The translations under genes and the position numbers were made by a program. 64,000 nucleotides of DNA from Apodemus sylvaticus (lineage: Eukaryota; Chordata; Mammalia; Rodentia; Muridae), in the NCBI RefSeq assembly GCF_947179515.1, contig NC_067488.1, positions 38,885,842 to 38,949,841 of the forward strand. Reading direction: 5' to 3'. Shown here piece by piece: positions 11,780 through 23,200 of the stretch. The notes below the pieces were generated by a model. That model was not told where the DNA came from, ran no database searches, and saw only the letters and a program-made list of their open reading frames with translations. Each line of letters opens with the position of its first letter. Positions within the stretch are counted from its first letter, which is position 1.

Positions 11780-12092
11780 TAGCCTGCAGGCAAAGCTGTA
11801 GGACATTTTCTTGATTAATGATTCATTTAGGAGGCCCTGGTCTCCCAAAGGTAGTGATTCCCCTAGGCCTGTGGCGCTTAGTCTTATAAAAAGGAGCCTG
11901 TGCAAGATACAAGGAAGAAGTCAGTATGAAGCATGCCTCTATAGCTCCTACTTCCATTGCTGCCTTCAGGTTCCAGCCTTAGTTCCCTCCATGATAGACT
12001 AAATATAACCTGAAAGATGAAATAAACTTTTTCCTCTCTAAGTTACTTTTTGGTCATGGTGTTTTTCACAGCAACAGAAAAGAAACTGGGGC
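11780..12092 (+). repeat. Rodent interspersed repeat, family not resolved
   Basis: The stretch ggacattttcttgattaatgatt through ataaaaaggagcctgtgcaag to aaataaactttttcc and tttttggtcatggtgttt resembles a very common rodent repeat that ends in tttggtcatggtgtttcatcacagc. I recognise the sequence type but cannot name the family with certainty. An AATAAA signal lies near 12020. Confidence 0.5.
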
Positions 12093-12480
12093 AATGTCTT
12101 ATATTCATGAATATCCATGTTATCAGAGAGCTGGAAGCAACTCAAATATTCAACAAATATTCAGCAAGTATATAACACAAATATTTTACATTTATGTTAA
12201 AGCTAATCAGTGGGAATATGAACATTGGGGACATAAAAATCCCAATATATTTAATGGATTTCAGAAACATAATATGTTGAATCAAAGAATAGAAATTATT
12301 CACATTAGTGAACCATGGTATAACTTTTTAGTAAAACTATGAGGATGAAATCTGAGGTATTAATAATATTTTATATGAGAATACACATTATGCTACATTA
12401 CTTCACTGGTTGGAATTTCTTTTCTATTTATATTGCATGCATTTAAAAATACATGCTACTTTTACATAAAGGAGGGGATT
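12093..12480. other. Unique sequence
   Basis: AT-rich DNA with no recognised feature. It ends at the TSD of the next L1. Confidence 0.4.
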
Positions 12481-12495
12481 AAGATAAAAAGGGAA

Positions 12496-13437
12496 TATTA
12501 GCCCTCTATCTGATGTAGGATTGGTGAAGAAAAGAACTCAAGAAGTTAGACTCCAGAAAACCGAACAAACCTATTAAAAAATGGGGTACAGAGTTAAACA
12601 AAGAATTCTCACCTGAAGAACTTCGGATGGCGGAGAAGCATCTTAAAAAATGCTCAACTTCATTAGTCATTAGGGAAATGCAAATCAAAACAACCCTGAG
12701 ATCTCATCTTACACCAGTCAGAATGGCTAAGATTAAAAATTCAGGAGACAGCAGGTGTTGGAGAGGGTGTGGAGAAAGAGGAACACTCCTCCACTGCTGG
12801 TGGGGTTGCAAATTGGTACAACCACTCTGGAAATCAGTCTGGCGGTTCCTCTGAAAACTGGGCACCTCACTTCCAGAAGATCCTGCTATACCACTCCTGG
12901 GCATATACCCAGAGGATTCCCCACCATGCAATAAGGATGCATGCTCTACTATGCTCATAGCAGCTCTATTTATAATTGCCAGATGCTGGAAAGAACCCAG
13001 GTGTCCCTCAACAGAAGAGTGGATGCAAAAAATGTGGTATATCTACACAATGGAGTACTAGTCAGCCATTAGAAACAATGAATTCATGAAATTCTTAGGC
13101 AAATGGATGGAGCTAGAGAACATCATACTAAGTGAGGTAACCCAGACTCAAAAGATGAATCATGGTATGCACTCACTAATAAGTGGATATTAACCTAGAA
13201 AACTGGAATACCCAAAACATAATCCACACATCAAATGAGGTACAAGAAGAAAGGAGGAGTGCCCCCTGGTTCTGGAAAGACTCAGTGAAGCAGTATTCGG
13301 CAAAACCAGAATGGGGAAGTGGGAAGGGGTGGGTGGGAGGACAGGGGAAGAGAAGGGGGCTTACGGGACCTTCGGGGAGTGGGGGACTAGAAAAGGGGAA
13401 ATCATTTGAAAGGTAAATAAATTATATCGAATAAAAA
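12496..13437 (+). mobile_element. Young 5'-truncated L1 with a 35 bp 5' inversion and TSD
   Basis: The TSD aagataaaaagggaa is at 12481-12495 and 13438-13452. The upstream junction reads TT/AAGA, close to the L1 endonuclease preference TT/AAAA. 12496-12530 is reverse complement to ORF2 sequence (cttcaccaatcctacatcag). Sense ORF2 resumes at 12531 (aaagaactcaag) and runs to its stop at 13191-13193. The 3' UTR and an A-rich tail follow. The short inversion is a typical twin-priming product. The body is very close to the copies at 22950-23860 and 24560-25490, so the insertion is recent. Confidence 0.95.
12531..13193 (+). pseudogene. L1 ORF2 C-terminal fragment
   Basis: It encodes about the last 220 residues of ORF2p, including the Cys/His cluster C-x3-C-x7-H-x4-C (CWRGC...HCWWGC) thought to bind nucleic acid. 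An in-frame TGA at 12852-12854 replaces a CGA present in the intact copy near 23266. That is a CpG decay change also present in the copy at 24902-24904. There is no endonuclease or reverse transcriptase, so it is inert. Confidence 0.9.
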
Positions 13438-13452
13438 AAGATAAAAAGGGAA

Positions 13453-13880
13453 AACTAGGGTAAACGTCACATTTCATCCATACTTTTGCAGAACAGAGAG
13501 ATTAAATAGAAAGAGCATAGAACCGAAGCTGATGACAGTGGGATGCATGAAGATTTACTAATCCTGGTTTTCTTATGGTACCCTGGCATTGTCTCCTTCC
13601 CATTTTGGTACTATTATTAGTTCTCCCTTCCTCAGCTCAGAATTGATTAGACAAACACTTTCATCCATGTGTTCTGAGAGTGTCTTCTCTGCAGCACCCA
13701 ACTACTAGTAGACTGAGGGAGACAGGCCCTGAAATTCAGATCAATCCAGCTAGGATCCGGTTACTTTGCTTCTCTGAATCCTACAATCTCATCCTATCCA
13801 TTTGATAGCTAAACTAAACTCTTCAAAATTTTGTTGACAATTTTCTTGTCAAAATGAAAGAAACTAATTAAGAAAAATTA
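13453..13880. other. Unique sequence
   Basis: Nothing recognised. Confidence 0.4.
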
Positions 13881-14222
13881 GGGCTGGTGAGATGGCTCAC
13901 TTGGTAAAAATACAGGTATGTAAACCTAAGTTTGGATCACCAGAAGCTATGCAATTCTAGATACATAGACTACAGCTCTTATCCTATGACTCCTATCCTG
14001 AGATAGGAGGCAGAGACAAGGAGAATACCTGAGTAGCTGATTGTGTACAGTAGTGAATAAAAAATAGAACCTGTCTTTTAAAAGGTAGAATGCACAGACT
14101 GTCTTCTGAAATTATCTGTTGTTCACTGGACACACTTGGTGTCACATAGGAACTTACAAACACATAACTATACAGGTATGTGAGGGTACATAAATATGCA
14201 CGTGTGCTTGTGCACATGAGCT
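13881..14222 (+). repeat. B4-type SINE (ID/B1 hybrid)
   Basis: The head gggctggtgagatggctcac is tRNA-like. The middle resembles the B1-like part of B4 (cctgagataggaggcagagacaaggagaat), followed by aacctgtctttt and a ca-rich end. It is diverged by substitutions and indels, so it is an older insertion. Confidence 0.7.
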
Positions 14223-14223
14223 C

Positions 14224-14260
<37 letters not shown>
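14223..14260 (+). repeat. (TG)n microsatellite
   Basis: An uninterrupted tg run directly after the B4 end. It probably grew from the B4 tail. Confidence 0.95.
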
Positions 14261-14261
<1 letters not shown>

Positions 14262-14812
14262 TTTAGTAGACAGCTAATGATTAAGGAGATTAAGAATCAG
14301 AATCATTCACCAAAGAAAACCTCAGGACTTAGTGACTCCAAAGCATCATTCCCCCTCTCACTACACCCCCCCCCCAAAAAAACCCCCAAATTTATGAAAC
14401 TGCTACTAACTAGCCTCAGAGTAACTCTCAAATCTGAGGGAGAAGAACTACCCATAGCTCATTATTTGAGAAGAGCAATATTGTGGATGCCAAAAAAAAA
14501 AAAAAATATCAGATAATTATACAAGAAAAGGAAAGCTAAAAGGCAGGCAAAAGGGGATATTTTTCATGAACACAGAAGTCCTAGCATTTATTCAGTAAAA
14601 TGCTAGTAAACTATATTGGACAACACATTAAAATCATGATTCATTATGATCACGTGGGAATAATCCCAGGGAGAGGATTTTGCAACATTACCAGATCAAT
14701 ATATGTGACACACTAAGTCCAATCAATGGTATCACTATATGATACAGCCAAAGTAGCAGCATCCAACATCTCTTCATGTTAACTAAAACAAATTGAAAAT
14801 TAAAACCTCAAT
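14261..14812. other. Unique sequence with C and A homopolymers
   Basis: Short ccccccccc and aaaaaa runs lie near 14367-14385, and a run of A lies near 14492-14506. No gene was recognised. The open frame at 14277-14516 is low complexity. Confidence 0.4.
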
Positions 14813-14826
14813 AGAAATTAATTATG

Positions 14827-14999
14827 AGCCAGGCAGTGGTGGCACACACCTTTAATTCCAGCACTTGGGAGGCAGAGGCAGGCAGATTTCTGAGTTCAAG
14901 GCCAGCCTGGTCTACAGAGTGAGTTCCAAGAGAGCCAAGGCTATACAGAGAAACCCTGCCTCGAAAAATCAAAAAAAAAAAAAAAAAAAAAAGAAAGAA
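14827..14999 (+). repeat. B1 SINE with A-tail and 14 bp TSD
   Basis: Near full-length B1 (gccaggcagtggtggcaca through gagaaaccctgcctcg) with an A-rich tail from 14964 that ends in gaaa repeats. The TSD agaaattaattatg is at 14813-14826 and 15000-15013, identical on both sides. Confidence 0.97.
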
Positions 15000-15013
15000 A
15001 GAAATTAATTATG

Positions 15014-15314
15014 TGACAGTTGTCCTTTAGTATGTAGAAGCCAAATATTGAAAAGCAATAACTAACATCATATAGAATAGGCAAAGTTTGAAAGTGTTTC
15101 CTCTGAGTTCTGTAATAAGGTATCATTCTCTATCATTTTTATGTTACAAACTACCTACCAAAAGTTCTAACTAGAAAAATTAAGATGAAATAATTAAAGT
15201 ATACCTACACTGTAAGAGAAAAAAATCATATTTTCAATTTTTAGATAAAAGTCAGGTAGGTATAGATAGGTAATAGATAGATAACAGGAGGATAAATGAT
15301 ATATATAGATACAT

Positions 15315-15350
<36 letters not shown>

Positions 15351-16325
15351 TTAGCAGACAAATGATAGTTATATCTTAAATATTCTACCAAATTATTATT
15401 TTAAAAATAAATAAGTTTGGGAAATATGATGATGTAAAATAAACATAGTATTTATATAAAATTTTACTTAACAAATTTAAATAAAATAAAAAGGAAATAC
15501 TTATTAAAATATCACAAAATATATAAGAACAAATTTAAAAGAAATAAAGTATATCGAACATAAATCTGTAAAAGTCTGTGGGAGACTGATAGAGTCATAG
15601 TCCACCAAAATAAACATCACGAGATTATGTTCTTCTTGCTTGGTGGTGAGCCAATAGTTTTCCTAAAATGCTGCCACTCACAAATATGCACCGTTTATCT
15701 ATTGTTTTGTTGAAACACCTGTTTTGATGATTAAGGCTGAACAAGGCAATTCCCAACTGACAGATTTTCTTAGGAGGTTGACACTATATCAAATAATGAC
15801 AGTTATGAGACTATGAGTTCTTTTTCAACTCATCCCTCACACTTACTAGACTGCCAATTGTCATATCTGCCATGGGTGTGCATTTAAAGGCTTTCATGAT
15901 CACAGTGGCAATGAAAAAATGCACAATATGAGGTAATACATATCTGCTTCTATAATCCTGTCCTTACTGACACTGAAATGATTTTATTGGAAACAATTTG
16001 TTCCAACTTGTTCCAAGCCTATGTTCATTTTTCTCAGCATTCTGTAACAATTGATGTGATCAAATTTTACAAGTGTCTTTGTTGTTTTTGTGGGATGTGA
16101 CATTTCAGAGTTTTCATTTCTCCAGTGACTATCCCAGTCTTTGAAGCACCTGTTTGCAGGATGGTCATTTCTACTTTATCTTCAACTCAACAGAGGTATT
16201 GCAATCAACACCAATTATAAATATGAATGACTATGGAAGACAATCTGGGGCTGGTCATACATTGTTAGTAAATTTCCAACCAACTATCTGTCCAAATGTA
16301 ATTGAAAGGGAGAATGAAATTGGAG
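15014..16325. other. Unique AT-rich sequence with (GATA)n
   Basis: A gata microsatellite lies at about 15316-15350 with degenerate gata/ta sequence before it from 15260. The rest is unique, with no coding or repeat signature recognised. Confidence 0.5.
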
Positions 16326-18268
16326 ATAGCATACACTAGAAGCTTAACGATACACCTGAAAGCCCTGGAAGCTAAGGTGGAGTAGAAGACAGGAAATCAT
16401 CAAAACTCAGGGTTGAAATCAATCAAGTAGAAACAAAGAGAGCCATACAAAGAATCAACAAAACCAGGAACTGGTTCTGTGAGAAAATCAACAAGATAGA
16501 TAAACCCTTAGCCAGACTAACCAAAGGGCACAGAGACAGTATCCAAATTAAGAAAATTAGAAATGAAAAGGGAGATATTACATCAGAAACTGAGGAAGTT
16601 AAAAAAAATCATCAGATCCTACTACAAAAGTCTATACTCAACACAACTGGAAAATTTAGAGGAAATGGACGATTTCCTAGACAGATAACCAATACCAAAA
16701 TTAAATCAGGATCAAATAGATCATCTAAACAGTCCCATAACCCCCAAAGAAATAGAAGGGTCATAGAAATAGAAGGTCATTGAAAGTCTTCTGACCAAAA
16801 AAAGCACAGGACCAGATGGTTTTAGTAGAGAATTCTATCAGACCTTCAAAGAAGGCCTAACACCAATACTCTTCAAACTATTCCACAAAATAGAAACAGA
16901 AGGAACACTACCCAACTCATTCTATGAAGCCACAATTATGCTGATACCAAAACCACACAAAGATCCAACAAAAAAAGAGAACTTCAGGCCAATTTCCCTT
17001 ATGAATATCGATGCTAAAATACTCAATAAAATTCTTGACAACCAAATCCAAGAACACATCAAAACGATCATTCACTAAGATCAAGTAAGCTTCATCCCAA
17101 GGGTGCAGTGATGGTTCAATATACAGAAATCCATCAATATAATCCACTACATAAAAAAAAAAAAAACTCAAAGAAAAAAATCACATGGTGATTTCACTAG
17201 ATGCTGAAAAAGCATTTGACAAAATTCAGCATCCTTCATTGCTAAAAGTCGTGGAAAGAACAAGAATTCAAGACCCATACCTAAACATAATAAAAGCAAT
17301 ATACAGCAAATTAGTAGCCAACATCAAACTAAATGTAGAGAAACTTGAAGCAATCCAACTAAAATCAGGGACTAGACAAGGCTGCCCCCTCTTTCCATAT
17401 CTTTTCAATATATTACTTGCAGTTTTAGTTAGAGCAATTACACAACATAAGGAGGTCAAAGAGATACAAATTGTAAAGGAAGAAGTCAAACTATCACTAT
17501 TTGCAGATGATATGATAGTATATATAAGTGACCCAAAAAACTCTAACAGAAAACTCCTACAACTGAAAAACAACTTCTGCAAAGTGGCTGGTTATAAAAA
17601 TGAATCCAAGCAAATCCATAGCCTTCTTATACTCAAAGGATAAGCAGACTGAGAAAGAAATTAGGGAATGACACCCTCACAATAGAACAAACAATATAAA
17701 GTATATTGGTGTGACAATATACTAACCAGACAAGTGAAAGATCTGTATGACAAGAACTTCAGGTCTCTTAAGACAGAAATTGGAGAAGACCTCAGAAAAT
17801 GGAAAAATCTTCCATGCTCTTGGATTGGCAGGATTAATATAGTTTAAATGGACATCTTACCAAAAGCAATCTACAGATTCAATGCAATCCCCATCAAAAT
17901 ACCAACTCTGTTCTTCATAGAGTTAGAAAGAACAATTCTCAAATTCATCTGGAATAACAAAAACCCAGGATAGCTAAAACTATTCTCAACAATAGAAGAA
18001 CTTCTAGGGGTATCAGTATCCTGGACCTCAAGCAATACTACAGAGCAATAGTGTTAAAAACAGCAAGGTATTGGTACAGTGACAGGCACGTAGATCAATG
18101 GAATAGGATTAAGACCCAGAAATGAACCCACACAGCTATGGTCACTTGATCTTCGACAAAAGAGCTGAAAACATCCACTGGAAAAAAGATAACCTTTTCA
18201 ACAAATGGTGCTGGTTCAACTGGAGGTCAGCATGAATAAGAATGCAAATTGATTCATTCTTATCTCTC
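16326..18268 (+). pseudogene. Old L1 ORF2 fragment (RT region), truncated at both ends
   Basis: ORF2 sequence runs from the linker region (KALE, SWF-EKINKIDKP-like) through the RT domain. The FADD-type catalytic motif is preserved near 17499-17512, inside the 152-codon frame at 17185-17643. It continues to the NKWCWFNWRSA-like region and ends abruptly near 18268. Many indels and stops break it, including an A-run at 17152-17165. Neither the endonuclease nor the 3' UTR is present. It is clearly older than the neighbouring L1 at 18359-24314. Confidence 0.85.
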
Positions 18269-18358
18269 CTTATATCTGTTAACAATGCTTTCCTTTTTTT
18301 TTGAATCTGATGGTATGACTATAAAATGTTTATAAAACTTAGTTTTAAAAATATTCAA

Positions 18359-18968
18359 TTTTGGAGAAGGTACCATGAGGTGCTGAGAAAAAGGTATATT
18401 CTTTTGTTTTAGGATAGAATGTTCTATATATATCTGTTAAATCTAATTGGTCCAAAGCTTCAATTAGTTTCATTGTGTCCCTGTTTAGTTTCTGTTTTCC
18501 TGATCGGTCCATTGAGGAGAGTGCAGTGTTGAAGTCACCCACAATTATTGTGTTAGGTGCAATGTGTGCTTTTAGTTTTAATAAAGTTTCTTTTACAAAA
18601 GAGGGTGCCCTTGCATTTGGGGCATAGATGTTCAGGATTGACAGTTCTTCTTTTTGTATTTTTCCTTTGACCAGCAAGAAGTGTCCCTCAGGGTCTCTTT
18701 TGATGACTTTGGGTTGAAAGTCAATTTTATCTGATATTAAAATGGCTACTCCAGCTTGTTTCCTGAGACCATTTGCTTGCAAAATTGTCTTCCAGCCTTT
18801 TACTCTAAGGTAGTGTTTGTCTTTGACCCTGAGGTGTGTTTCCTGTAAGCAGCAAAATGTAGGGTCCTGTTTACGTATCCATTCAGTTAGTCTGTGTCTT
18901 TTTATTGGGGCATTAAGTCCATTGATGTTAAGAGATATTAAGGAATAGTGATTGTTACTTCCTATCAT
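18359..18968 (-). CDS. L1 ORF2p endonuclease domain, N-terminal part (inverted)
   Basis: A 207-codon open frame begins with ORF2p residue 1 (MIGSNN). It keeps the APE-type endonuclease residues known for L1: N14 in LNINGLN, E43 in QETHL, Y115 in NIYAPN, and D145/N147 in VGDFNT. It reaches FSKI at about residue 204, then three residues come from flanking DNA before the stop. The later catalytic residues D205, D229 and H230 are on the plus-strand piece, so this fragment alone cannot nick DNA. Residues about 175-204 are present twice, here and at 20301-20388, as an overlap at the inversion. It lies in normal L1 order 59 bp downstream of ORF1 on the minus strand. Confidence 0.9.
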
Positions 18969-19027
18969 TTTTGACGTTATTTTTTAAATTTGAATGCTTA
19001 ACTTCTTTTGGGTTTGATGAAAGGTTA

Positions 19028-20299
19028 CTATCTTGCTTTTTCCAGGGTGAAGTTTCCCTCCTTGTATTGGTGTTGTCCTCCTGTTATCCTTTTTAGGGCC
19101 GGGTTTGTGGATAGATATTGGGTAAACTTGGTTTTGTCATGAAATATCTTAGTTTCTCCATCTATGGTGATTGAGAGTTTTGCTGGATATAGTAGTTTTG
19201 GTTGGCATTTGTGTTCTCTTAGAGTCTGCATGAGATCTGCCCAGGACCTTCTAGCCTTCATAGTCTCAGGTGAAAAGTCTGCTGTGATTCTGATAGGTCT
19301 TCCTTTATATGTTACTTGGCCTTTTTCTCTTACTGCCTTTAGTATTCTTTCTTTGCTTAGAACATTTGGTGTTTTGATTATTATGTGACGGGAAGTATTT
19401 CTGTTCTGGTCCAGTCTGTTTGGAGTTCTGTAGGCTTCTTGTATATTCATGGGCATCTCTCTCTTTAGGTTAGGGAAGTTTTCTTCCATAATTTTATTGA
19501 AGATATTTGCTGGCCCTTTAAGTTGTAAATCTTCACTCTCCTCTATGCCTATAATCCTTAGGTTTGGTCTTCTCATTGTGTCCTGGATTTCCTGGATATT
19601 TTGGGTTACAAGCTTTTTGCATTTTGCATTTTCTTTAACTGTTGAGTCCATGGTTTCTATGGAATCTTCAGCATCTGAGATTCTTTCTTCTATCTCTTGT
19701 ATTCTGTTGTTGATATTTGTATCTCTGTCCCCTGATTTCTTCCCAAGGCTTTCTATCTCCAAAGTTGTCTCCCTTTGAGTTTTCTTAGTTGTTTCTACTT
19801 CTGATTTTAGATCCTGGATGGTTTTGCTTAGCTCCTTCACTTGCATGTTTGTGTTTTCCTGTAATTCTTTAAGAGATTTTTGTGTTTTCTCTTTCATGAA
19901 CTCAGCCTGTTGACCAAAGTTCTCCTGTATTTCTTTAAGAGATTTTTGTGTTTCGTCTTTCATGACCTCAGCCTGTTGAGCAAAGTTCTCCTGTGTTTCT
20001 TTAAGTGTTTTTTGCATTTCCTCCTTGTTGGCTTTTGTATTCTCCTGGATTTCTTTCAATGATTTTTGTGTTTCCCTTGCAAGGGCTTCTAACTTTTGAT
20101 CCATTGTCTCCTGAATTTCTTTATGTATGACCTTCATGTGTTCCTGTACCAGCATCGTGACCAGTGATTTTAAATCCAAATCTTGTTTTACTGGTGTGAT
20201 GGGGTATCCAGGACATGTTGGTAGAGGAGAATTGGGTTCAGATGTTGCCATATTGCCTTGATTTCTGTTAGTGACGTTCCTGCGTTTGCCTTTTGCCAT
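19028..20299 (-). CDS. L1 ORF1p, intact, 423 residues
   Basis: This is the RNA-binding chaperone that forms the L1 ribonucleoprotein in the cytoplasm. It starts MAKGKRRN and is uninterrupted. A heptad-rich coiled coil at about residues 45-235 should trimerise. An RRM-like domain with LRIIGIEESED lies at about 247-315, and a C-terminal domain with REKGQVTYKGRPIRI, ARRSW and LLYPAKLSI at about 320-400. The coiled coil contains repeat units starting QKS/QKT at residues 78, 96, 118 and 140, spaced 18, 22 and 22 residues. The copy at 58257-59550 has one 22-residue unit fewer. The protein is longer than the roughly 360-380 residues I recall for mouse ORF1p. The promoter monomers are lost, so expression is unlikely without an outside promoter. 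Confidence 0.95.
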   Translation of the reverse strand: MAKGKRRNVTNRNQGNMATSEPNSPLPTCPGYPITPVKQDLDLKSLVTMLVQEHMKVIHKEIQETMDQKLEALARETQKSLKEIQENTKANKEEMQKTLKETQENFAQQAEVMKDETQKSLKEIQENFGQQAEFMKEKTQKSLKELQENTNMQVKELSKTIQDLKSEVETTKKTQRETTLEIESLGKKSGDRDTNINNRIQEIEERISDAEDSIETMDSTVKENAKCKKLVTQNIQEIQDTMRRPNLRIIGIEESEDLQLKGPANIFNKIMEENFPNLKREMPMNIQEAYRTPNRLDQNRNTSRHIIIKTPNVLSKERILKAVREKGQVTYKGRPIRITADFSPETMKARRSWADLMQTLREHKCQPKLLYPAKLSITIDGETKIFHDKTKFTQYLSTNPALKRITGGQHQYKEGNFTLEKAR

Positions 20300-23200
20300 C
20301 TAGATCTCACTGGTGTATATAGAACATTCTATCCTAAAACAAAAGAATATACCTTTTTCTCAGCACCTCATGGTACCTTCTCCAAAATCGACCATATAAT
20401 TGGTCACAAGACAGACCTCAACAAATATAAGAAGATCGAACTAATCCCATGCCTCCTATCTGATCACTATGGAGTAAAAGTGGTCTTCAATAGCAACAGA
20501 AACAACAGAAAACCCACATACACGTGGAAACTGAACAATACTCTACTCAATGATACCTTGGTCAAGGAAGAAATAAAGAAAGAAATTAAAGACTTTTTAG
20601 AACACAATGAAAATGAAAATGAAAACACAACATACCCAAATCTATGGGACACAATGAAAGCAGTGCTAAGAGGAAAACTCATAGCCCTGAGTGCCTCCAA
20701 AAAGAAAATGGAGAGAGCATACATTACCAGCTTAATGACACACCTGAAAGCCCTGGAACAAAAAGAAGCTATTTCGCCCAGGAGGAGTAGAAGGCAGGAA
20801 ATCATCAAACTCAGGGCTGAAATCAATCAAGTAGAGACAAAGAGAACCATACAAAAAATCAACAATACGAGGAGCTGGTTCTTTGAGAAAATCAACAAGA
20901 TAGATAAACCCTTAGCCAGAATGACCAAAGGGCACAGAGAAAGTATCCAAATTAACAAACTTAGAAATGAAAAGGGAGATATAACAACGGAAACTGAGGA
21001 AATCCAAAAAATCATCAGATCCTACTACAAGAGCCTATACTCAACACAACTGGAGAATCTGGAGGAAATGGACAATTTCCTTGACAGATACCAAATACCA
21101 AAATTAAATCAGGACCAACTAGACCATCTAAACAGTCCCATAATGCCTAAAGAAATAGAAGGAGTCATAGAAAGTCTTCCAACCAAAAAAAGCACAGGAC
21201 CAGATGGCTTCAGTGCAGAATTCTACCAGACCTTCAAAGAAGAGTTAACACCAATACTCTTCAAACTATTCCACAAAATAGAAACAGAAGGAACACTACC
21301 CAATTCCTTCTACGAAGCCACAATTACGCTGATACCAAAGCCACACAAAGATCCAACAAAGAAAGAGAACTTCAGACCAATTTCCCTTATGAACATCGAT
21401 GCAAAAATACTCAATAAAATTCTTGCCAACCGAATCCAAGAACACATCAAAACGATCATCCACCATGATCAAGTAGGCTTTATCCCGGGAATGCAGGGTT
21501 GGTTCAATATACGGAAATCCATCAATACAATCCACTACATAAACAAACTCAAAGAACAAAACCACATGGTCATTTCATTGGATGCTGAAAAAGCATTTGA
21601 CAAAATTCAGCATCCCTTCATGCTTAAAGTCTTGGAGAGAACAGGAATTCAAGGCCCATACCTAAACATAGTAAAAGCAATATACAGCAAACCGGTAGCC
21701 AGCATCAAACTAAATGGAGAGAAACTTGAAGCAATCCCACTGAAATCAGGGACCAGACAAGGCTGCCCCCTTTCTCCTTATCTTTTCAATATTGTACTTG
21801 AGGTACTAGCTCGGGCAATTCGACAACATAAGGAGGTCAAAGGGATACAAATTGGAAAGGAAGAAGTCAAACTATCATTATTTGCAGATGACATGATCGT
21901 CTACCTAAGTGACCCAAAGAACTCCACTAGAGAGCTCCTACAGCTGATAAACAACTTCAGCAAAGTGGCAGGTTATAAAGTCAACTCAAGCAAATCAGTG
22001 GCCTTCCTATACTCAAAGGATAAGCAGGCTGAGAAAGAAATTAGGGAAATGACCCCCTTCACAATAGCCACAAACAGTATAAAGTATCTTGGGGTGACTC
22101 TTACCAAACATGTGAAAGATCTTTATGACAAGAACTTCAAGACTCTGAAGAAGGAAATGGAAGAAGACCTCAAAAAATGGGAAAACCTCCCATGCTCATG
22201 GATCGGCAGAATCAATATAGTTAAAATGGCCATTTTGCCTAAAGCACTATACAGATTCAATGCAATACCCATCAAAATCCCAACTCAATTCTTCACAGAG
22301 TTAGAAAGAGCAATTATCAAATTCATCTGGAACAACAAAAAACCCAGGATAGCTAAAACTATTCTCAGCAACAAAAGGAAATCTGGGGGAATCAGTATCC
22401 CTGACCTCAAGCAATACTACAGAGCAATAGTGTTAAAAACTGCATGGTATTGGTACAGTGACAGGCAGGAGGATCAATGGAACAGGATTGAAGATCCAGA
22501 AATGAACCCACACACCTATGGCCACTTGATCCTCGACAAAGAGGCTGAAAACATCCAATGGAAAAAAGATAGCCTTTTCAACAAATGGTGCTGGTTCAAC
22601 TGGAGGTCAGCATGCAGAAGAATGCGAATTGATCCATCCTTGTCTCCTTGTACTAAGCTCAAATCCAAATGGATCAAGGACCTCCACATAAAGCCAGACA
22701 CTCTGAAGCTAATAGAAAAAAAACTGGGGAAGACCATTGAGGACATCGGTACAGGGAGAAAGTTTCTGAACAGAACACCAATAGCGTATGCTCTAAGAGC
22801 AAGAATTGACAAATGGGACCTCATAAAATTACAAAGTTTCTGTAAGGCAAAGGACACCATCAAGAGGACAAATCGGCAACCAACTAATTGGGAAAAGATC
22901 TTCACCAATCCTACATCAGATAGAGGGCTAATATCCAATATATATAAAGAACTCAAGAAGTTAGACTCCAGAAAACCAAACAACCCTATTAAAAAATGGG
23001 GTACAGAGTTAAACAAAGAATTCTCACCTGAAGAACTTCGGATGGCGGAGAAGCATCTTAAAAAATGCTCAACTTCATTAGTCATTAGGGAAATGCAAAT
23101 CAAAACAACCCTAAGATTTCATCTTACACCAGTCAGAATGGCTAAGATTAAAAATTCAGGAGACAGCAGGTGTTGGAGAGGGTGTGGAGAAAGAGGAACA

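Noticed and set aside
15260..15350. (GATA)n as a functional boundary element
   Set aside because: An ordinary microsatellite in unique DNA with nothing else to support a role.
20467..20826. Antisense frames of 100-200 codons opposite ORF2 (also at 22516-23103, 53864-54175 and 44876-45229)
   Set aside because: They recur at the same place in every L1 copy as mirror frames of the A-rich ORF2 strand.
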